The position numbers and the translations under genes are program-made. This document shows, piece after piece, positions 45,662 through 56,100 of a stretch of 64,000 nucleotides of DNA. Source of the stretch: Pithys albifrons albifrons (Eukaryota > Chordata > Aves > Passeriformes > Thamnophilidae); contig NC_092474.1 of the NCBI RefSeq assembly GCF_047495875.1, forward strand, positions 6,651,001 through 6,715,000, in the 5' to 3' direction. The notes beneath the pieces are model-generated. The model ran no database searches, was not told the DNA's origin, and saw nothing but the letters and a program-made list of their open reading frames with translations. The first letter of the stretch is position 1. Each line of letters starts with the position of its first letter.

Positions 45662-46331
45662 AAACTCCTGTACACAACCACGACCATGTATGTACAGCAA
45701 GTTTACATGAAGGATGATGGTACAAAAGGTACAGTGGTAATTAAAACAGACCCACATAAATAATTTATAAAAATACTTGAACTGGTGAAAATAGCACTGT
45801 AATCCCCAATTATCTTCATCCAATTGCCAGGGCTTTGATGTGGGAAACCTTAACATTAGAACTTTTTAAAAACATTCTGAATATATTAAACTTATCTACA
45901 GGATAATTAGCAAAATGTATAAAGAGTAGATTATTGTACAAAGGACAGATATTAAAAAAATCACCAATCCACCTGAAACTCAAGGACAATAGAAATCTTA
46001 GCCAAAGTAATGGACATCAAACCACAAACTCCTCTATTTTCAGAGTTCTGTGTATTGGCAACTAAAATGCTCTTAACAAATCAACAGTCCTGTTCTTCCT
46101 TGGTGGAATTTGGGAACACTCTCCTTTTCCTGGCTGCAGGGTGGTCCTGGTCAATGTGGAAGCTCTGCCCTGACTCCAGTTCCAAGGAAGAACAGGGCAG
46201 GCTGTGTTTGTCAAGTTCTTCTCTTTCCCACCAGAGGGTGAGGAAGGGTATGGGAGTTTGTAGAACTGCAGGAGGGAACAGAAGGAAGCTGGGATTTGGA
46301 CAGAAGAAAACAAAGGAAGAACAGGTAAGAG

Positions 46332-47137
46332 TTAAGTCTTTTTCTTCTGTTGGTTTCTTGGGGAATTTTTCAACACGCTCCTGATCCGCAGATAAACCCC
46401 TGTGGACTCTGCCATGTTCTCAAATTCAAAGGGTGTTATGCCTTCAGCAAACTTGCTCATGTCAGGAACAAGACTGGATTTTTTTGTAGCCGAGTCAGTG
46501 CCTGTGACCACTTTATTCTCCCCTGTATTTTCCTCATCCTCCTCCTCGGGGCTGGGAGCAGGAATGGTGTTATCCAGCACAACTCCAGGCACTGCACTGT
46601 CAGGGTTTTCCTCTGAGTCAAGCAAAGTGTCTCCTGGATTGGGACTCGGTACAGAATGTTCATTTTCTGGTATCTGGTCACTGGTGTCACAAACCCCAGT
46701 CTCCATTGGGGTCACCCTCTCAGGTGACCTGCCCTCTGCAGCAGGATCAGGATCCACCTCGTTCCGGGATGGGGAGGACGCGACGGAATTCCCAGTGAGA
46801 GGCGTGTCCACAGGAATGTCCGAGTCACTGTTGGTGCTCTCTGCCTGCTCCAGGGCTGCACAGAGCAACCTCTGCTGCTCCTCCAGCTCCTCCAAGGTCA
46901 GCGTGTCCTCATCCATGACACAGTCCACGACGTGGGGCTCGGGGACCTTGCAGGGAGAGCTCAGAGGGGCCGTCCTGGGCACGGGGGAGTGGGTGGGTGT
47001 GGAGGGCTGGGGGGGGGTCAGGGGGGGTGTTCCCTGGGGGATGGGAGGGGGGGTACACACAGGGGGGGATCCAGGAGGCAGAGGAGGCTGGAACTGGAAG
47101 CTGTTGGAAGTTTGGGATCTTTGGGCCACTTCCAGAT
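46332..47137 (-). CDS. ZCCHC8: ZCCHC8 exon 14, terminal exon (residues 429-696)
   Basis: 806 nt from acceptor CCCTGTAG to the TAA at 46,334-46,332. It encodes a proline-rich segment (SPPVCTPPPIPQGTPPLTPP), the LTLEELEEQQRLL helix and DIPVDTPLTGNSVASSPSRN, a divergent acidic region, and the conserved end DMSKFAEGITPFEFENMAES then TGVYLRIRSVLKNSPRNQQK. In human the C-terminal segment contacts and stimulates MTR4. Confidence 0.96.
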
Positions 47138-50100
47138 CTACAGGGAGATTAAAAGACACCTGTTAGAATCCAAACCTGGCCAGGACAAGGTTCAAAGTGC
47201 TGGTGTTGTCATCAACCAGCAGATTTGGGTCCCTGCTCTGTTTAACTACCACATTTATGTCTTCTCATCCTTGTTTGCAGCCAAGGCAGAACAAACTTTG
47301 TGAAGGTTTTAATACCCACAAAAACTGTTTTTTGGGATTTTAATTCTGCCATTCAAGGAAAAAGAACTGCTCTTGAATATATTGAGAACAAATTTAGTCC
47401 ACACTGAAGGATTCCTTATAGGAGATCCAAAAGGAAAGCCAGAAGTTTCTCCAGCTCTTTGAACATGTAAACAACACTAACTTCTCCTTTGAGGCTGACT
47501 CATTTTTAGGAAGCTGTTAAGGTTGTAAATTCTGTATTATTTCATCCAAATATTTAAAGATTTGGAGATTTTCTGTTAAGAAGTTTTTTTAGGATACACC
47601 TGAAGTAACAAGATCAGGATTTGTGACCTAACACTGCAATTGCTCTGAGCACACCTGAAACCTCCTGCTGGGGATGGAAGATCCAAACATGCCAATGACA
47701 ATCCCAGCAACACCAACTGCTCACTGCAGAAATGCCCAAACCCACAGCTGGCACGTGGCACCACTTACACTGATCACCACCACACTGGTTTCCCCTTTTA
47801 ACTCTTACATTTCAGAGCAAGTTATTTTGAATATAAAAACTGGAATTAGGAGAAGAAACATGCAGAGTGACTGTACCAGAGTCCAGGTCCATGTCAGCTG
47901 CTGCTGCCCCCAGACTGTCTTCTCTCAGGCGTTTAGAGTGGTGAGACCTGGACTGAGGTGCAACCCTTTTATTGTTGGATTTTGGACTTGGCTGAAGAGA
48001 AATCACCCAAGAAAACAGAATTAGTATTTAACTGTTCAGGGTAACATTTCCAGCTATAGGAACCTGCCTAAAGGAATGTGGTAACCATACACTGATTTGG
48101 AGACCCAGAGAGACACTGACATGTGAGGGATGCCACAGCAAAAAAGCTGTTCATTATGAGGGGAGTCTGGAACTAGGACCATTTTTGGGCTGGAACAGTT
48201 TATAACAACGTTTTTTCACAACTGTTTATAAAGCAGTGCAGTTTTGGGACCTGCTTGTATTAACTGAAAGAATGGAATTAATTTTAAACATAAAGCAATT
48301 TCGGTAAAAGAGAGAAACCAGCTGGGCATTTCACAGCCTTCTGGTGCCAATAAGAAGATACAAACAAGAGATCAGGAACTACACAAACTACAGGACAAGT
48401 TTCTTTGTCTGTAGCAACAAGGAGAGATACTCACCCCATGAAAACTGGAAAGGTAGTGAGCAAAAACCTCCTTCTGCTGCGAGGGCTGCATGGGGATGGA
48501 CCCAAATATCTGCCACTCCTGCAGCAAAGAGAGGCAGAAGAGAAATCATGTGATTGGTTAATACACAAGAGTAACAATTAAAGGAAACACTGAGAGGTTA
48601 ACAAGATGAATTGAAGTTCTCAGCAAAAGCCTCATTAATCAGAGTAATAAATTATCTTTAGCAGGAACTTCTGGCAAACCAAAGTGCTCTCACCTCAAAA
48701 CTGATGCAATGCACCATCACTGGTTAGTGGGAATAATAACCAAAAAACATCATCACCTTCACAAAGTGGCTTGTTAACCATTTCTTAACAGCTGCTCTTC
48801 TTTGTACCACAACAACAAACTTCCCCTTGAAATAACTGTCCAGACCAAAAAGGCTTACTTTGAAAAACCTGATTTCAGTAAAAACTGGAAAAACCTTGAG
48901 AGCAGAACTTTGGTTACGAATATTGAATGAAAAATCACATTTGGAGGCCACTCAGTGGGCAAATGTAAAGCTTTAAATGCACAAGTGCTTATTTTTAATG
49001 CACAGGCATTAACATCAGTGATCAAATCCTCTAAGAGCAGCTTCAAAGGCTCTGAAAATCCAAGTGCAGCACCCACAGATCTCCTGTGTGCTCTGTGCTC
49101 AGGAGGGCACCCTCTGGTGGGTCTGTCCATGAGCCTGGGTCTGTCCCAGCTGTTCCCAAGCAGTGCAGAGGGTTCTGCACTGACTGCTGGAGTTTCTGTG
49201 GTCAAAATTGTAACACCTACAGAAATTTTCCTATTTCACATTGAAAAAATGTCGATGTATGGAACAAACAGCCACCCAGGCGTGAAGTTTTGTGTTTAAA
49301 AAACAGTGAATCATTATTGAATTATCCTCCTAGGCTGGTGTTGGTTTCCTGATGGAATTAATCCCCACAGAAGGGCTGTCAGACCCACCCACAGCACTTC
49401 TGACAGGTGTTTCAGATGGATATCACATCAACTCCAGTCCCAAACCAGGGGCTTAGAAACAAGAGACTGTTGGGAGAAAACTCAGATGTAGAACACACAA
49501 TATCAGAACTTGGCTAAAAGCATTTCCTGTCAATCAGCAGGTTGTTCAGGAGGCAGAGAACAGGTACTTACATCTGGGATCCCACTGGGAGTGGATATAT
49601 TAAAGCCTGGATAATTTACCAGCTTGGAGACATCGTAAGTGATACGTTTGTGTCGGGGAGACGCTTCATCTTCTGCTTCACCATTACCTGTAACAAAGTG
49701 TAACTATTAGTGCTGTTAATTAAGATGTTACTGGAAAAAAACAAGGGATTTAAGAACAGTATCTTGACATCACCAAAAAACGTTGGCTTGCAACTCCTTC
49801 CCTCTTCCATGAGGAAGGTGAAGGTTTACAAACCAGTTACTTCATTGTCTCCTGAGGTGCAGCCTGTGAAGGGCCTGCACACTGAAAGTGCATTCCAGCC
49901 CTACATCCCCTCCCCTTTCCACCCCTCCTGCATTCCAGCCCCACATTCCTCTTCTTTTCCATCCCAAGTGCACTCCAGCCCCACATCCCTCCCCTTTCCC
50001 ATCCCATCCCTCCCCTTTCCCTTCCCATCCCATCCCTGCACTCCAGCCCCACATCCCTCCCCTCCTGCACTCCAGTCCCACATCCTTCCCCTTTCCCATC

Positions 50101-53100
50101 CCATAACTGTATTCCAGCCCCACATCCCTCCTCTTTCCCACCCCACACCTGCACCCCAGCCCCACATCCCTCCCCATTGCCCCCCACATTCCTCCCCACT
50201 GCCCCCCACACCTGCACCCCAGCCCCACATTCCTCCCCACTGCCCCCCACACCTGCCCCCCAGCCCTCACCTCTGCCATCGTACAGGGCCAGCCCCGAGT
50301 GCTCCATCTCGGCCTCCTTCAGCCAGCCCGGGGGGTAGCCCAGCTGGCGCATGCGGTAGATGAAGGGAGGGAGGCTCCTCTCTGTCACCCCAAGAGCGTC
50401 CTGGAGGACCTCACTGAGCAACAGAACAAACATGGGACAAGGAGGGGACAAATCACAACACATTCTGGAACTGGGGACAAGGTGGTGATGAACATTTTGT
50501 TGCATTTTCAACTGTCAAGTTAAAATAACTCACTTTTTGCCTTCCAACCCCAGCTGTCACAATTTTAGATCAAACTCAGCTCTGATAGTCAATGTAACTT
50601 TTTGCTTAAACAGAATTAATTCTACACAAGGATAACTTATTTAACCTGGTACTCTGATTCATGTAGCTCTAACAACAGGCAGGGTGGAAGTTAATTCTCA
50701 ATTTACTGCTGAGTGTTTTGGAGACTGACATGTAATACTATGATTTTTTAATACATTTTAAACAGAGAAGAAGGGACACTCAAAGCTCCAAATTTTCAGA
50801 ATTTTGCATGCTTGCTTTGTTTGTTGGGACCATAATAAATTTGCAACTTGAGAAGTCAAAGTGGAATACTTCTATTCCTAAATTAGGGAGGACCATGGGA
50901 AAGGGAGGACCAAAGTTTTCATTTGAACAATATCTTTGCAATGTAATAAAGGAAATTCTATTTAGTAAATTCAAACACAATAAACCCACATTTTGAACAT
51001 CTGGCACTCCAGAGGTAGAAAACTTATTCCAATGGAAGGAAAAGACATACCTAATTACTCCTGGCTTAAATTTCCCAAACCTCTCCTCCACTTCCTCCAC
51101 GTGGTAACGCTGCTGGAAGTTCGGATTGTTTGTGTCCCCACAGGCGTCCAGAAACTCCTTTCTCCTCTCACTGATCCTCGCTGCATTCCGAGGCTTGGAG
51201 AGAGAGTGGTGGGGAAATTCCAGAGTTAAATTCCCAATTAGCACTCCTGCCCCCAATTAAGCTGGCACTGCCCACCCTCCTCGTGCCCAGACACCTCCAG
51301 GGGGAATGGGAACCACAAAGCAAAGCCCTGAGGGTTCCCCTTGGAGCTGCAGAGCAATGGAACAGGGGCTCAAAAAGCTGATCCTCCTGGGTTTTACTTG
51401 TATTTCCTGTCCATCTGGGGAGAGGGTCTGGCTGAAAACTTCCTGGTGCCTTTAGATTTCAATAAAGAATTGCTACTGGATGAAGAAAAGCTCCCTCCAC
51501 AAATTAAAAGAGGCAAACCATGAAGTTACAACATGAATTTCCCTTCTGATTTAGTATGTTAGAATTTATAGTATCAGCAGTATAATCTAATCAATAGATG
51601 AACAAAACCCTTGTCCATTCTGATCCCAGTGCCTCTCATGTTTTTGGTTTTAAATGGTGCAGCTACAGTCAAACATTCCTTGGAGAGCAGCAATCTTTGG
51701 AATACTGGTGCAACTTTACCTCTGGACAGTCTTTCATTTGATGGTCTTCAGAACCACAATTGAAACAAAGAGGTTTGGGCCTGCTTAAAAAATGCACAAC
51801 AAATTAAGCCTGAAAACAACTCTGCAATGTTAAATACATGCACTGAATTAGTTCAGTTCTGGACAGATTTGAAGGTTTAGGCTCCTTTCAACCTTCCTTT
51901 CCCTTCTAAAGCCATGCCATGCAGCAAACATTTGCAGTATTACTGTGGGGGAAAGCCAGACTTTGGAGGAAGATCTATTTTCTGAACATTCATTTTTACC
52001 CAGTTAGGATGGGAACCAGCAGTGGAGATGGAAGGAAGGCACAAGAGTAAGTGCCCAGGGTCACCCCCAACACACTCCAACCTCTTGAAGCCTCCAATTA
52101 AATAAAGTGAAGTGTGTTTTGTGCTTCACCTTTCCTCAAACAGGAGCCTTCTGTGGTGATAAAAGCATTTTACCACCATCCCATTCATGAGCACAACCCT
52201 TCCATCTGATTCCCAGATTTCTAATCAAACAGTTTAACTCAGCATTTCCCTTTATCTCTGAAATTCCCACTGGAAGCTTTCCTGCTCTTCACTGCATCTG
52301 AAATCTGAGAGATGCTGTGAAGACCAAAGCAGTTGTCAGCTGTAAACTGAGCTCACTTCTCACCTCCCATAAAAACCACACAATCACCTCTAAGAGCAGT
52401 TAAAATTCTATCCAGTAAGTCAGACAAGAGTAACTCTATAAAACAATAACAATTATGATAATATACCAGTGCAAGGATGATAAACCAACCACCAAAAAGC
52501 CAAGGAACAGAAGAACTGAGCATAAAATTCACCAAGTTTTCACACATTGATTTAGGCCCTTGCTAAAGAAAGTCAACAAACAGAAACACCCCCAGACTGC
52601 AAAGCTCAGCTCTGGTTTACTTAATTTAAACTCCTCAAGTATGTCCAGGGTTAATTAACTGAGGAATAAACACAGAGCACATCTGAACTTTCCAGCTCAA
52701 AACTTGATATTTAAGAGTAATACAAACCTTTTGGGTTTTGCTTGTATTTCTTGTCCATCTAGGGAGAGAATCTGGGTGAAAACTTGCTGGTATCTTTAGA
52801 TTTCAATAAGGAACTGCTACTGGATGAAGCAAAATTTCATTTGTGTAAAAAATATCAGTGAAAACTTCGTGGTGCTTTGAATCCTGACTTTTCTGCACTG
52901 AGTTAGAGATGGGTCCTTGATATGAAGTCCAGAGTATGAAATATAAAATGGTGTAAATTATTTGCTAAGATGAGCTTGTGATGTTTCCTCCTAACCAGTT
53001 TCTACCCAGTAACCAATTGTGTTCTTTATCAGCACTTGCTAAAACTAAACCCCTGTTGTCTGTAGGCAGAAATTTTTTAAGCTACTAATTCTGAAATGCT

Positions 53101-56100
53101 TCAGAGCAATCTGAGCAATCTGATCAATAATTCATTTAGTCAGAGCTTCAAAATGACATGTGGAGTGCAGGACTTTGGTCACTCAGAACCTGCAGCCTGA
53201 TGCACACTCAAAAAACTGCTGTTTAAGGCTTAATATCACCTCTGGGAGCTCTAAAAAAGATGCAGGAAGTACATTTAAAGAAGAATATAAAAGTTCAGCC
53301 ACACTTAACTCGGCATTTTAGGAGAAATTCCCCTGTTGGGAATCCACTCACTTCATCCAGAGGTTGGTGGATTGTAAATTTGCCATTTTTGTCCAGGCAT
53401 AAGTAATTTTTTAACACTGGGAAATGACCATTATTACAAGTTTGAGAACAAGACAGTGTAGAAATAACTGTGAAACTGGTTCCTGTCCGGAGTATTTCCA
53501 GGGCAGAGGCAAAACTGGAGAACTGGGCAGATGATGCTACTTGGGAAATGTCTAGTCCAGTTCCTTTTGGCCATGGAAAACTGCAATATTAAAAATACTT
53601 CAATATTCCAACTTGTTTCAACACTTCCCTCAACTCCACCTTTCAAACAGTGGCCTTAATAAACAGTGAAGAACCAGCTTGGAAATGGATCCATGTTAAG
53701 AGCATTCCATAAATAAATTTTAACAAAAAACCTTCTTACAGCATATTTGAGTTTGCCAAACCCCTTTTTTCCCCCAAAGAGCAGATTTTATAGAGGGGGA
53801 ACACTTATTCAAGCTGCAGTGGTTTGTCATTCCCAACCTAAGTGGGGACTGGCCCAGGAAATTCCCGATTTAACAAACTGTGTTTATGGGGATAAGACAT
53901 TTGCTTTTTCCAAGGATAAGCCTAAAAACCAGCGAGTCAATCCCATCAAAACACTTCTTTGTTTTGGGTTAAAAAGTCCTTAATGACTCATTAAAACCTT
54001 CCATCCATCATGACTGACATGCCTTTGATAGAAACACAAAGTGCTGAATAGAATTTGAGTTCCATTTACCGACTGGGGTTCTTGGAAAGAATAAAGATGT
54101 TTTAGCAAACAGGATACTTGGGGATGTCCCATCCTTCTGTCAGCTGTGGGTTCTCATTTAATAGGGGCTGTCCCAGTTTATCAAGACAAAAATTGGTAAA
54201 ATACACAACACTTCCTACAACCTGCAGAGAGAAAGTCAGAGAATGGTCAGAGCTGTGGCAGCATTTAGGTGAGATCTGTAGCATTTCTACAAAGTTTCAC
54301 TGCTTGAAATAACTCCAGGGGTTTTCCCCCTTTCTCTAAGAACTTACAAATAATACATCCCCAGGGTACACAGATTTTTTTTTAATTGATGGAGCCAAAA
54401 CATGCTGAATTTAAATGGGATTTATCAGTGTCAGAGCAGTGAATAGATCTTGTTTTAATGGCATTGATAGTGAATATGGAAAATGAAGAAGAGACAGACC
54501 TACCATGGGAGAGAGAGTTAAAAACTTACACTAAAAGCTTCTTTCAGTCTTTTAGCAGAACTTGAGCTGGTTGCTTTACAGTCCTCTTCCAAAACAACAC
54601 TGGAGGGCTGGCAGGAAAAGGATTAAAAAGAATTAACTGAAAATGACAGTAAAGAGAAGAGCTCCTGAATTAGTGAAGTCTGTAAAAGGCACAGAACACA
54701 AATTAGTGAGGTCTGTAGAAGGCACAGAACACAAATTAGTGAAGTCTGTAAAAGGCACAGAACACAAATTAGTGAAGTCTGTAAAAGGCACAGAACGTGG
54801 AGTTCAGTCTGTCCTTTGGAGATGTCACAACAGTCGTGATTCCTTCCACAGCCCCAACCATGACCCAGCTCATCTCCAGTGCTTCCTTTGATGGGAAATG
54901 TGCTCCATAATAACACCTTTTTTCTCACCAAAAAGCAAAGGGAAGGATGGAGAGAAAAGTGCCATTCCACCCTTTTATTCAAAGTGAATGTTGAGTAAAA
55001 CTCAAAGCTCCAACTAAGGGAATAAAGTGTAATTTCTCAGCCTTTGTTGTCCATCTGGTCTCTCACACACACTCAGAGCTGGGCCAGGCACTGTCAGAAG
55101 AGGACGGATTAAGTTTATACTTTATGGTCTTTTCTTTATGATTTAAACCAACTTATCAATCTGCTTTTACTGACATTCCACTGGGAACAATTTCAAAGCA
55201 GCATTTTCAGGTGGAGAAAGGATCTTCTCTTTATGCTGGACTCTACTTTTGGCACAAAAGCTTAGACAACATCTGTTTGTTACTGGAGTTTTGTTACCAT
55301 TTCCCAGTGCAGCCTTTCAATATTCCCACTCCAAAGTTGTGAGGGAAGGAGAATCTCAGACCAGTCTGAATTTCATACCTGTGGTTTTGCATTCAGGGGT
55401 GTTTTTTCCTGTTCACTTTTCTTCTGCTCTTCGTATTTCTGAACTAAGTTAAAAACAAAATCCTCAATTTCTTGGTGGTATCGCCTGTGAGAAGCACAGA
55501 GAGATCAGACAAGGGCAGGGCTGGAACAAGGGCCACAGGGCTTTATTTTTTTAAGCATTTACCACTTACTAAAGAACTCAAAAAAGGGGCAGGAAATTCT
55601 TTTCTGTCCCCTCCCAACCCCACCAACACAATCAGTTATTAGAGAGGACCTGGAGTGTGGCAAAAAATCAACTCAGGCAGGGAAAATTTGATTTCCTGTG
55701 TTTAACCACAACACTCCTGAACTTCAAACTGCCCTTCAGACTCACTCCAAAGTCACACTTCATTTCATGATAGTTTCAGATATTCACATCATTTCAGCCA
55801 CTACTGATGAAAACCACAGAGAATTCCTGTCATATTGCCCATTATTCTTTCTCCCCTTCAAGTTTAACAAGTTTATGTTATTGAATAAAATGCACCTCCA
55901 CCTTTTGTGCTCAACATTAACATACCCAAAGCAACAAAAACGTTCCTATTTCCTGTCAGGGTAGTTGTTTTTTCTTGAAACACTTACTTAGAGATGACAT
56001 TGTTCATAAATAAAATCTGCAGGAGAGGCCCATCCACTTTGGAGTTTTCCACTGAGATTCCACTAGGACAGAACAGACACAGACAATGGTTACAGTGAAA

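Noticed and set aside
49837..50511. 224-codon minus-strand ORF reading past ZCCHC8 exon 10 into Gly/Trp/Cys-rich sequence
   Set aside because: Only the 143-nt exon part is real; the rest is the G-rich minisatellite after the donor.
54112..54120. Alternative donor CCCAA|GTATCC for ZCCHC8 exon 6
   Set aside because: It looks slightly better as a donor, but it breaks the frame into exon 7 and loses the KY(P/H)QVF alignment.
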